The notes: generated by a model not told the origin, from the sequence alone. DNA of 7,495 bases from CAZVYS01 sp964630755 (GCA_964630755.1 CAZVYS010000034.1:1-7495), one strand, 5' to 3'; numbered from the stretch's first letter, positions 1-5,457 are shown. A program made the numbers and translations.

Positions 1-38
1 TAAATTACTCGTTTTACTCACATAAAACGTTCGAGCTA

Positions 39-47
39 TGTCATAAT
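39..47 (+). promoter_or_regulatory. possible extended -10 promoter element for the first gene
   Basis: TGTCATAAT fits TGn plus a one-mismatch -10 hexamer (CATAAT). It would start transcription near base 54 and give a leader of about 50 nt containing the palindromic repeat. No convincing -35 is visible. In DNA this AT-rich, chance matches are common, so the call is weak. Confidence 0.2.
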
Positions 48-62
48 AGTTCACAACATATT

Positions 63-103
63 TAGATTGATATATCAACTTACTTCAAGGCCAGGCCTTG
101 AAG
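63..103 (+). repeat. dispersed palindromic repeat, copy 1
   Basis: A perfect inverted repeat at 83-103 has 10-bp arms, CTTCAAGGCC and GGCCTTGAAG, around a single central A. The left flank at 63-82 contains its own 12-bp palindrome, TTGATATATCAA (67-78). The whole 41-bp unit matches 4024-4064 in the same orientation at 37 of 41 positions. The palindrome ends only 4 nt before the ATG at 108, and its right arm holds the only Shine-Dalgarno-like bases there (AAGG, 101-104). Folding of the RNA would therefore hide any ribosome site. It could be an operator, an RNA hairpin or a REP-like element. Confidence 0.85.
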
Positions 104-107
104 GTTT

Positions 108-1058
108 ATGTTAGTAAAAACGATTAGATTATTTAACACAGAGTGGTTTAGAAAACCTTTTTCAAAACTTGAAGCAAGTTTGCGATTTCCTTGCTTAGTT
201 AAAGAGGGGTTGTGGATTTTTATAAAAAGAGTGGGATTATATTGGATTTTAAGTGGATGGGCTATCTATCAGTTAATTAATAATTCTTTGGTTGGAGTTG
301 TTTTGGGGTTGTTGATTAGCGTCACATTAGAGTTTTTAATACTTAAAAAGTTTTATAAGAAAACCCTAAAGAGGCATTTGAGAATAATTAATAAAGCAAA
401 AAAATTAACAAAGTCAAAGGAGGGATTAAGTATTAAAAAGTTAATTAAAAGTATCGAGGAAATAGTGATTGCACTTACTAAAGGATCTTTGGAGATTGGC
501 TATGTTGGCTTTGCCTCTTGGGGTTGGGAATTATTGTTCAGAGCTATTTATCCTTTGATGGTTTTGACTGATAAAATTCCCTATCATGTACTTTTGATAG
601 GATTTGGTAACAAAACTACGGAAATGGATATAGCTTTATGGAAAGTGGCTAATAAGAATAAAAGTTTAGATAAGTTCTTGGGTCATTATGGAAATAGAGT
701 CCAAGATGTTGATTTATGTTATAAAACTTTGAGAGAACAACCTAAGGTGATTAATCAATTGGTGAGATTAAATAAAAAAATACCTAACCCTGACTTGAAA
801 TTAAAGCAGGCAAAGACAAGAAGACAAAAAGCCATTAAGCAAGTAGTGTTGGATTTACGAATTCCAAAAGTGATATTTTTATGGCTTTTAAGGCAAACTC
901 AAGAGAATGTTAGATTAAGGGAAGATAGAAGGTTTTATAGTTTTTATGGTGATTATTATATTAGACAAATGATTCTTGAATTAGCAAAGAGGTTAAAAAT
1001 TAGCAAAAAGGGTATATTTAATAAAACTTGGCAGGAGATTAAAAATGAAGTTAATTAA
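108..1058 (+). CDS. PEP-synthase/rifampicin-phosphotransferase-like central domain protein, with membrane segment
   Basis: This 316-residue protein lacks the ATP-grasp and phosphohistidine domains but resembles the middle of PEP-utilising phosphotransferases. Residues 187-212 (FLGHYGNR...DL...LREQP) resemble the family pattern FLxxYGHRxxxExDL..PRWxExP. Residues 262-296 (RQTQENVRLREDRRFY...ELAKRL) match the conserved RE..F...R helix that precedes the swivel domain. The next gene, overlapping by 14 nt, encodes exactly that swivel domain, so the pair looks like one enzyme divided at a linker. Residues about 42-79 are strongly hydrophobic (one or two membrane helices), which is unusual for this normally soluble family. 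The start at 108 is the only nearby ATG; its upstream AAGG lies inside the palindrome with a spacing of only 3 nt. The substrate is unknown, and an ATP-grasp partner would have to be encoded elsewhere. Confidence 0.6.
   Translation: MLVKTIRLFNTEWFRKPFSKLEASLRFPCLVKEGLWIFIKRVGLYWILSGWAIYQLINNSLVGVVLGLLISVTLEFLILKKFYKKTLKRHLRIINKAKKLTKSKEGLSIKKLIKSIEEIVIALTKGSLEIGYVGFASWGWELLFRAIYPLMVLTDKIPYHVLLIGFGNKTTEMDIALWKVANKNKSLDKFLGHYGNRVQDVDLCYKTLREQPKVINQLVRLNKKIPNPDLKLKQAKTRRQKAIKQVVLDLRIPKVIFLWLLRQTQENVRLREDRRFYSFYGDYYIRQMILELAKRLKISKKGIFNKTWQEIKNEVN
1033..1037 (+). promoter_or_regulatory. Shine-Dalgarno site for the swivel-domain gene
   Basis: AGGAG lies 7 nt before the ATG at 1045, inside the end of the preceding gene. 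It fixes the start of the short downstream gene and, with the 14-nt overlap, suggests translational coupling. Confidence 0.75.
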
Positions 1059-1365
1059 GGGGTTACCTGGTAGTCCAGGAGAAGTTACTGGAAAAGCTAG
1101 GGTAATAAAATCTTTAGATAACATTCATAAGTTTAAACCTGGAGATATATTGATCACTATTGCTACCAATCCGACTTGGACCCCCGTGATGCATATGGCT
1201 TCAGCAGTAGTGACTGATTTAGGTGGAGTTTTATGCCATGCGGCCATTGTCAGTCGGGAGTATGGCATACCGGCAGTGGTCGGAACTAAAAAAGCAACCA
1301 CCAAAATCAAAGATGGAGATAAAATAAAAGTGAATGGGGAAACGGGAACTGTTAAAATATTTTAA
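1045..1365 (+). CDS. stand-alone PEP-utilising enzyme mobile (phosphohistidine swivel) domain
   Basis: The 106-residue protein is a complete PEP-utilisers mobile domain. It opens with LPGSPGEVTGKARVI (7-21), followed by the core TDLGGVLCHAAIVSREYGIP (57-76). H65 corresponds to the catalytic histidine that is phosphorylated and swings between active sites in PEP synthase, pyruvate phosphate dikinase and rifampicin phosphotransferase. The end (DGDKIKVNGETGTVKI, 90-105) is the usual C-terminal beta hairpin, so the domain is not truncated. In known families it is fused to ATP-grasp and substrate domains; here it is separate. The overlap with the upstream central-domain gene and the AGGAG site argue that the two products work together, probably as a split phosphotransferase. 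The family assignment is firm; the reaction is inferred. Confidence 0.88.
   Translation: MKLIKGLPGSPGEVTGKARVIKSLDNIHKFKPGDILITIATNPTWTPVMHMASAVVTDLGGVLCHAAIVSREYGIPAVVGTKKATTKIKDGDKIKVNGETGTVKIF
1350..1358 (+). promoter_or_regulatory. possible extended -10 element for the methyltransferase gene
   Basis: TGTTAAAAT (TGn plus TAAAAT, one mismatch from TATAAT) ends 10 nt before the ATG at 1369. It lies inside the end of the swivel-domain gene. The methyltransferase has no Shine-Dalgarno site, which is compatible with its own short-leader transcript. The evidence is weak in such AT-rich sequence. Confidence 0.2.
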
Positions 1366-1368
1366 TAT

Positions 1369-2211
1369 ATGAGTATTAACAAATATACAACCTCTCAGGG
1401 TCATGATTTTTCTACAGGTGAATGGCTGGATCTGCATTTCGATGCATGTGAATCTGAATATGAAAACATGGTTAGAGCTATTGGTATTCAGCCTGGTTGG
1501 GAGATACTGGATGCGGGTTGTGGCAATGGAAGATTTCTTAATATTTTGTCAAAGCAAGTTACGCCCCAAGGTAAAATAGAAGCAATTGATCTTGCGCAAG
1601 AAAATGTTGATGCTGTCAATGACGCTGTAAAATCAAACTGCTTCCAGACTTCAATTTCTGTTTCAATTGGAGATATAACTAAGCTTGAATTCCCAGATGA
1701 TTCCTTTGACCTTGTTTGGTGCGCAAATGTTACCCAATATTTAAATGAAGTGAGTTTAAGTAAGGCGATGAAGCAATTCCAGCGGGTGTTGAAACCAAAT
1801 GGCATATTGGCTGTAAAAGAGACTGATGCGTCATCTTATTTTTTCCATCCAACAAAGAATGTTAATCTATTATGGGATTCTGTAAAAAAAATGAATAATT
1901 ATGACAGACAACGATGGTTCATTCATCCAATCGAAATGAAAAATATTCTTCAAAAGCACGGCTTTAAGAATGTTAGTCAGTCAACTCATATCATTGAACG
2001 AAGATTTCCCCTCGATGAAAAATCATTGAAATACTTAACCAAACTTTTTGATCTTCAAGATGTGAGCTGGTCGAAAATTGACCTTCAAACACAAGATAAT
2101 CAGCAGGAATGGAAAAAAATTATTGACAAGAGTTCACCAGATTATATCTTGGTTCATCCAAATTTTTACTGGCGAGAGGGTCACATTGTTGCCATTGGTA
2201 AAAAAGAGTAG
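1369..2211 (+). CDS. class I SAM-dependent methyltransferase (Methyltransf_11/UbiE-like fold)
   Basis: The 280-residue protein has the ordered Rossmann methyltransferase motifs. Motif I is EILDAGCGNGRF (45-56), which binds SAM. The motif II acidic residue is in EAIDLAQENV (71-80, D74). Motif III is GDITKLEF (101-108), motif IV is FDLVWCANVTQYL (113-125), and the post-motif is RVLKPNGILAVKE (139-151). The roughly 130-residue C-terminal region (155-280), rich in Lys, Trp and Phe, probably forms the substrate lid, and its target cannot be read from sequence. The ATG lies 3 nt after the preceding stop with no Shine-Dalgarno site. Codon choice is unlike the neighbours: 6 of 14 Phe codons are TTC, against 0 of 18 in the helicase and 2 of 15 in the first gene. 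That is compatible with recent acquisition. Small-molecule, lipid or protein methylation are all possible. Confidence 0.85.
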   Translation: MSINKYTTSQGHDFSTGEWLDLHFDACESEYENMVRAIGIQPGWEILDAGCGNGRFLNILSKQVTPQGKIEAIDLAQENVDAVNDAVKSNCFQTSISVSIGDITKLEFPDDSFDLVWCANVTQYLNEVSLSKAMKQFQRVLKPNGILAVKETDASSYFFHPTKNVNLLWDSVKKMNNYDRQRWFIHPIEMKNILQKHGFKNVSQSTHIIERRFPLDEKSLKYLTKLFDLQDVSWSKIDLQTQDNQQEWKKIIDKSSPDYILVHPNFYWREGHIVAIGKKE

Positions 2212-2224
2212 CAACTCATACTTT

Positions 2225-2233
2225 TGATATGAT
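2225..2233 (+). promoter_or_regulatory. extended -10 promoter element giving a near-leaderless helicase mRNA
   Basis: TGATATGAT (TGn plus TATGAT) ends 5 nt before the ATG at 2239, so the expected transcription start falls on or next to the start codon. No Shine-Dalgarno site is present. The element resembles those before the genes at 4746 (-) and 5995 (+). Confidence 0.4.
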
Positions 2234-2238
2234 AAAGA

Positions 2239-3411
2239 ATGGCGAAAATTAAGCTTTCAAGTGATCAAGATCGGGCCTTAGAGAGAATTTATGACTGGAC
2301 GGAAAGCCCTAATAGCTCTTTTATCACAGTCGGTGGATATGCTGGAGTTGGTAAAACTACTCTAATAGCTGAATATAGAAAGCTTTTAAATAAAAAAGAT
2401 AAAAAACTGAGAGTAGCCTTTGCTAGCTTTACGGGTCGAGCTACGAGAGTACTTAATAACAAAATAAAGACGGGGAAAGTTGTTTTAAAACAAGATAATG
2501 TGTCGACCATTCACTCTTTGATCTACTCGCCGATTTTAAATAGCAAGCAGCATATTGTCGGCTGGAAATTAAAAACTGAGCTTAAGTATGACTTAATAGT
2601 AATTGATGAAGCTTCGATGATTGATGAAAATATTTGGAAGGATTTGACTAGTTTTAAGATTCCAATCGTAGCTGTTGGTGATCATGGTCAATTACCTCCA
2701 ATTAAGGGAAATTTTAATTTAATGGAAAATCCGATGGTAAGGCTTGAAAAGATTCATCGTCAAGCTCAGGATAACCCAATAATTAAATTGTCTTTGTTGG
2801 CGCGAGAAAATGGCTATATTCCAGTGCGTCAGTTTGGAGAAAAAGCATTAAAAATTGATCAAAAAAATATTGATTCTCAAGAACAAATTGAAGATCAACT
2901 TCAAAACTATTCCCCTAGCACTATTATTCTTTGCGGGTACAATAAAACAAGGGTTAAGTTAAATCAATTTATAAGGCAAAATTTAGGATTTGAGTCTAGT
3001 AATCCGATGACCGGCGACAGAGTGATTTGTTTGAAAAATAATCATCAAAAAAATATTTTTAATGGCATGTTGGGTACTATTCAGTCAATTAAGGATAGAG
3101 GCAGCAAATGGTACGAAGTTGAAATATTAATGGATGATGAAAATGACTTATTTGAAGGATTGATTTTTAAAGATCAATTTTCTAGTTTAGAAACCCAAAA
3201 TTTTACTAAAAAAAGGGCAAGGCAACTAAAAGGCGACTTATTTGATTTTGGATACGGATTAACTGTTCACAAGGCTCAGGGTAGTCAAGCAAAAAAAGTA
3301 ATGGTGTTTGAAGAAAGATTTCCTAAGATGGATGATTTGATGTGGAAAAGATGGCTCTACACGGCTGTGACCCGAGCTGAAGAGGAGCTATTTGTAGTAG
3401 GCAGTGGTTAA
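2239..3411 (+). CDS. SF1B DNA helicase, RecD/Dda-like, single compact chain
   Basis: This 390-residue ATPase has all the main SF1 helicase motifs. They are a Q-motif-like KLSSDQDRALE (5-15), Walker A GGYAGVGKTT (32-41), motif Ia around FASFTGRATRVL (61-72), Walker B VIDEAS (121-126), motif III GDHGQLPP (147-154), and motif IV with HRQAQDNP (173-180). Also present are a RecD/Dda-type NGMLGT (275-280), motif V TVHKAQGSQ (342-350) and motif VI YTAVTRA (374-380). This motif set fits the 5'-to-3' SF1B enzymes such as phage T4 Dda and RecD2. At 390 residues it is nearer Dda (about 440) than RecD2 (over 700) and lacks an added N-terminal domain. It likely unwinds DNA during repair or replication. 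The neighbouring convergent gene encodes a base-excision glycosylase, though they do not share a transcript. Every one of its 18 Phe codons is TTT. Confidence 0.88.
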   Translation: MAKIKLSSDQDRALERIYDWTESPNSSFITVGGYAGVGKTTLIAEYRKLLNKKDKKLRVAFASFTGRATRVLNNKIKTGKVVLKQDNVSTIHSLIYSPILNSKQHIVGWKLKTELKYDLIVIDEASMIDENIWKDLTSFKIPIVAVGDHGQLPPIKGNFNLMENPMVRLEKIHRQAQDNPIIKLSLLARENGYIPVRQFGEKALKIDQKNIDSQEQIEDQLQNYSPSTIILCGYNKTRVKLNQFIRQNLGFESSNPMTGDRVICLKNNHQKNIFNGMLGTIQSIKDRGSKWYEVEILMDDENDLFEGLIFKDQFSSLETQNFTKKRARQLKGDLFDFGYGLTVHKAQGSQAKKVMVFEERFPKMDDLMWKRWLYTAVTRAEEELFVVGSG

Positions 3412-4016
3412 CTATTATCCAGACTATGCCATAAAGCTAAGCTGGCATAAGATTTATATGGACTCCAGTTTTTAATAACTTTATTAATTTGTTTTTCGGT
3501 TGGTATATCATTAAGGTTATATAACTTAATTAGGCCTTTTTTTAAACCTAGGTCACCCGCAGAAAAAACGTCTTCCCTTCCTAAAGTAAAGATTAAAAAC
3601 ATCTCAGCAGTCCATGGACCAATGCCTTTAACTTTAACTAGCTCTTCAATGACTAAATGATTATCAAGTTTCTTTAAGTGAGATAGTTTAACTTGTTTTT
3701 GAGTAACTTTTTTAGCTAGATCTCTGATGTAACTAGCTTTAGCCCAAGATAAACCAACGTCTCGATATTGTTGATCAGTAAATGAAAGAACTCTTGCTGG
3801 GGTAATACGCTTAGTAATCAATTGATTAAACCGATTAATAATAGCTTTGGCAGCAGAGCCAGCAAGTTGTTGAGAAATAATCTCGTGACAAAGCTGCTTA
3901 AAAAAGCTATGTGAAGATTTGGGTGGAGTTAAGATCTCAAACTCCATGGTCTTGAGAACCTTATAGATAGCTGGATCGTTTTTCTTAAAGTGGCTTTTGA
4001 TTGCCTTTAGTTTCAT
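3408..4016 (-). CDS. DNA-3-methyladenine glycosylase II (AlkA/Mag-like HhH-GPD)
   Basis: The 202-residue protein removes alkylated bases from DNA, starting base excision repair. Residues 47-56 (ISQQLAGSAA) match the glycosylase helix that precedes the hairpin. The helix-hairpin-helix is VKVKGIGPWTAEMFLIF (127-143), and the catalytic aspartate is D155 in VFSAGDLGLKKG. The end (WSPYKSYASLALW, 184-196) is the family's C-terminal helix. The length fits the minimal bacterial and archaeal 3-methyladenine glycosylases, which lack the N-terminal domain of E. coli AlkA. There is no iron-sulfur cysteine cluster, which argues against Nth or MutY. The start at 4016 is the first ATG and has no Shine-Dalgarno site. 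Its last codon overlaps the helicase stop on the other strand. The leader contains copy 2 of the palindromic repeat. I use no gene symbol because AlkA and Mag subfamilies cannot be separated by eye. Confidence 0.87.
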   Translation of the reverse strand: MKLKAIKSHFKKNDPAIYKVLKTMEFEILTPPKSSHSFFKQLCHEIISQQLAGSAAKAIINRFNQLITKRITPARVLSFTDQQYRDVGLSWAKASYIRDLAKKVTQKQVKLSHLKKLDNHLVIEELVKVKGIGPWTAEMFLIFTLGREDVFSAGDLGLKKGLIKLYNLNDIPTEKQINKVIKNWSPYKSYASLALWHSLDNS

Positions 4017-4023
4017 GGTTAAG

Positions 4024-4065
4024 TAGCTTGTTATATCAACCTACTTCAAGGCCTGGCCTTGAAGT
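4024..4065 (-). repeat. dispersed palindromic repeat, copy 2
   Basis: On the + strand, 4044-4064 carries the same CTTCAAGGCC and GGCCTTGAAG arms as copy 1, with T instead of A at the centre. A further A-T pair (4043 and 4065) makes the arms 11 bp. The left flank TATATCAACCTA matches copy 1 with one change. The element lies between the surface-protein stop (4075) and the glycosylase start (4016), both on the minus strand, so relative to its gene it is inverted compared with copy 1. No T-run follows on either strand, so it is not an ordinary intrinsic terminator. Confidence 0.85.
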
Positions 4066-4068
4066 TGT

Positions 4069-4074
4069 ATTATA
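4069..4074 (-). promoter_or_regulatory. possible -10 element for the glycosylase gene
   Basis: On the minus strand a perfect TATAAT lies just after the surface-protein stop and just before the palindrome. Transcription would start near 4062, that is inside the palindrome, giving a leader of about 46 nt. If real, the palindrome is placed like an operator or a 5'-end RNA hairpin. No clear -35 is seen. Confidence 0.35.
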
Positions 4075-4746
4075 CTATTTAAAAATTCTAATCCGAGCAC
4101 CGGCTAGATTAGCGGTTTCACCGCTACTAGATTTCATTTCAACTACATAAGTATTGGTGCCAAATAATAAGTTAAAAACTGAAGAGGTATTCCAGGTAGT
4201 AGTGGAGTTGTTGTGCATAACTTTTGAGGATTGAATAATTGAACCAGAGCCTTTGTTTTTTAGTCGAGCCCAGGCTTCCCCTCCAATGATTGATAATCCG
4301 GCTTCAAAAGTAACTCTAACACTACTTGGATAATCATCACTGTTAATCTTAACTTCTACGTCTGTTTCTTCCCAACTAGTATTATTGGTGCTAGTTGGGC
4401 CTAGATAAATGGATTGAGGCCTGAAAGTTGATGACTGGGTAACTGGAGTATAAGTAGTGACAGTGGTAGTTTTTTTAGGAGTGGTTTCTAGAGTTTCAAG
4501 TCGATCTAATAAACCAGAAATACTGGCTTGTAGCGAAAGGTTTGCTTCCTGAAGATAAGAAAAATTAGGCTCTGAGAATTTTGGTGAATCATTACTACTA
4601 GCGGTATTAATAGAAACGTTTTGACTAGCTTGATATTTAGTGGTTTTGATTTTGTTTAAGTTTCGAGTCTGAGTTACGCCAAAAACAATCAGACCAATAA
4701 TAATGACTGATTGAAAAATATCTACCAATGCTTTAGTGGATAACAT
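4075..4746 (-). CDS. signal-anchored surface protein with coiled coil, Thr-rich linker and C-terminal beta domain
   Basis: I do not recognise a named family. The 223-residue protein starts with a hydrophobic helix (about 9-26, ALVDIFQSVIIIGLIVFGV) lacking a lipobox or obvious cleavage site, so it probably anchors the protein facing outward. Residues 60-90 (SYLQEANLSLQASISGLLDRLETLE) look like a short coiled coil, and 92-112 is a Thr/Ser/Pro-rich linker. Residues about 113-223 alternate polar and hydrophobic residues with many Ser, Thr, Gly and Asn, ending AGARIRIF. That fits a beta-sandwich (jelly-roll) domain of the kind seen on cell-surface or fibre proteins. The order anchor, coil, linker, beta domain suggests a displayed, possibly oligomeric binding or structural protein. 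The start at 4746 is supported by a promoter element 7 nt upstream. Confidence 0.6.
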   Translation of the reverse strand: MLSTKALVDIFQSVIIIGLIVFGVTQTRNLNKIKTTKYQASQNVSINTASSNDSPKFSEPNFSYLQEANLSLQASISGLLDRLETLETTPKKTTTVTTYTPVTQSSTFRPQSIYLGPTSTNNTSWEETDVEVKINSDDYPSSVRVTFEAGLSIIGGEAWARLKNKGSGSIIQSSKVMHNNSTTTWNTSSVFNLLFGTNTYVVEMKSSSGETANLAGARIRIFK

Positions 4747-4753
4747 TTATTTT

Positions 4754-4762
4754 AGTATATCA
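4754..4762 (-). promoter_or_regulatory. extended -10 promoter element for the surface-protein gene
   Basis: On the minus strand TGATATACT ends 7 nt before the ATG at 4746, predicting a leaderless or nearly leaderless mRNA. The same nine bases precede lysS at 5974-5982. It shares the 36-bp divergent spacer with the promoter at 4771. Confidence 0.45.
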
Positions 4763-4770
4763 AAATAAGT

Positions 4771-4776
4771 TATAAT
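4771..4776 (+). promoter_or_regulatory. -10 element giving a leaderless mRNA for the b5 lipoprotein gene
   Basis: A consensus TATAAT ends 6 nt before the ATG at 4783, so the start codon would be at about +1. There is no Shine-Dalgarno site and no good -35. The spacer between the two divergent genes (4747-4782) must hold both promoters. Confidence 0.45.
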
Positions 4777-4782
4777 AATTGT

Positions 4783-5139
4783 ATGAAAGTTAAGATATTA
4801 ATAATAATACTTATGAGTATTTTTTTAACTGGTTGTGTAAATAATTCTGAAGAAACAGAATTAGAAGTAAAGCCAGAGTCAAAAGATCTAAGAAAAATTA
4901 GCTTAACTGAGATAAGCCAACATAATACTCAAGATGATTGTTGGCTAGTAATAAATAATAAAGTTTATGAGGTGACCGAGTTTGTTTCTAAGCATCCAGG
5001 TGGAAGAGCATTACTTGAAGGTTGTGGTAAAAATGCTACTGAGCTATTCGACACTAGGCCAATGGGCTCAAAAACACCACACTCCGAACGGGCTAATAGC
5101 CTACTATTAAAATATTTTATTGGAGATTTAGATGAATAG
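4783..5139 (+). CDS. cytochrome b5-like haem-binding lipoprotein
   Basis: The 118-residue protein has a short signal peptide (KVKILIIILMSIFLTGC) ending in the lipobox LTGC. C18 would be lipidated, placing the protein on the outer face of the cytoplasmic membrane. After an acidic linker (22-36), residues 38-116 form a cytochrome b5 domain: ISLTEISQHNTQDDCWLVIN opens it, then VYEVTEFVSKHPGG (61-74) with first axial ligand H71, then H100 in TPHSERANSLLLKYFIGDL as the second. Both haem ligands are therefore present. An extra pair, C53 and C81, could form a disulfide. The gene overlaps the next by 8 nt, and that gene encodes a membrane protein with paired histidines, so electron transfer between them is likely. 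The family call is firm; the redox partner is inferred. Confidence 0.88.
   Translation: MKVKILIIILMSIFLTGCVNNSEETELEVKPESKDLRKISLTEISQHNTQDDCWLVINNKVYEVTEFVSKHPGGRALLEGCGKNATELFDTRPMGSKTPHSERANSLLLKYFIGDLDE
5122..5125 (+). promoter_or_regulatory. Shine-Dalgarno site for the 60-residue membrane protein
   Basis: GGAG lies 6 nt before the ATG at 5132, inside the end of the b5 gene. It supports this start and shows that the small gene is translated from the shared message. Confidence 0.7.
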
Positions 5140-5314
5140 GCTAGCGATTTTTGGATTAATGACCTATGCGATGTTTTTATTAACAGCAGTTAGCTCAAGC
5201 ATCATGATTAAACAGAAGCGAGTTTTTTCTTTAAAGTGGCATAAACGATTTGCTTTCATTTCTCTATTAATGGCCCTGGGCCATGGTGTGGTGGGAATTT
5301 TGAGATATTTTTAG
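5132..5314 (+). CDS. two-helix membrane mini-protein with HX13H motif, possible b-type haem protein
   Basis: I do not recognise a named family. The 60-residue protein has a first hydrophobic helix (about 4-25), a basic loop (KQKRVFSLKWHKR, 27-39) and a second helix (about 40-57). The positive-inside rule would put the loop in the cytoplasm and both ends outside. H37 and H51 are separated by exactly 13 residues. This is the spacing used by ferric reductase and NADPH-oxidase helices to hold two stacked haems. The segment WHKRFAFISLLMALGHGVVG also resembles haem-ligating helices of small cytochrome b proteins. One chain supplies one histidine pair, so a dimer or larger assembly would be needed for bis-histidine haem. 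The Shine-Dalgarno site, the 8-nt overlap with the b5 lipoprotein gene and the complete helices argue that it is a real gene. Haem binding is an inference. Confidence 0.65.
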   Translation: MNRLAIFGLMTYAMFLLTAVSSSIMIKQKRVFSLKWHKRFAFISLLMALGHGVVGILRYF

Positions 5315-5319
5315 ATAGA

Positions 5320-5366
5320 TTGACTCACTAAGTGTGTATTGTATTAGTTGAATGGTGGTGTATAAT
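5320..5366 (+). promoter_or_regulatory. greA promoter region
   Basis: A consensus -10 TATAAT lies at 5361-5366 with a poor -35 (TTGTAT, 5339-5344, 16-bp spacing), predicting a start near 5373 and a leader of about 85 nt. A second, overlapping candidate is TTGACT (5320-5325) with TATTAG (5342-5347). An imperfect 15-bp palindrome, ACTCACTAAGTGTGT (5323-5337, six of seven pairs), overlaps the upstream candidate and could be an operator or a weak hairpin at the end of the preceding operon. Confidence 0.45.
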
Positions 5367-5378
5367 TCTTTTTATTAA

Positions 5379-5443
5379 ACTTCAAATTGCCCGGTGAGGC
5401 TAAATCAAGTAATATCTTCTAGTGGTTATTTGAAGTATTTTTT
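5379..5443 (+). promoter_or_regulatory. greA leader hairpin followed by T6 (candidate attenuator)
   Basis: ACTTCAAAT (5379-5387) pairs fully with ATTTGAAGT (5428-5436). After one T-T mismatch, GCC (5389-5391) pairs with GGT (5424-5426), leaving a 32-nt apical loop. TTTTTT follows at 5438-5443, only 14 nt before the greA ATG. The layout is that of an intrinsic terminator inside a leader, although the stem is AU-rich and the loop long, so termination would be partial at best. Confidence 0.45.
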
Positions 5444-5457
5444 CTGACCATAAAATT

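Noticed and set aside
10..29. Small inverted repeat CGTTTT (10-15) and AAAACG (24-29) that might terminate an upstream gene
   Set aside because: The stem is only 6 bp with an 8-nt loop, no T-run follows, and no gene end can be confirmed before base 1 apart from an initial TAA that could be chance.
1231..1437. Minus-strand open frame of 68 codons
   Set aside because: It lies opposite the swivel-domain and methyltransferase genes, whose conserved motifs fix the coding strand; its translation has no recognisable features.
1488..1805. Minus-strand open frame of 105 codons within the methyltransferase gene
   Set aside because: The plus strand encodes all SAM-binding motifs in order across this stretch; the antisense frame has no supporting signal.
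5379..5436. Reading the greA leader hairpin as a third copy of the palindromic repeat
   Set aside because: Only the outer ACTTCAA and TTGAAGT bases agree; the inner GGCC arms and the TATATCAAC flank are absent, so shared ends are probably coincidence.
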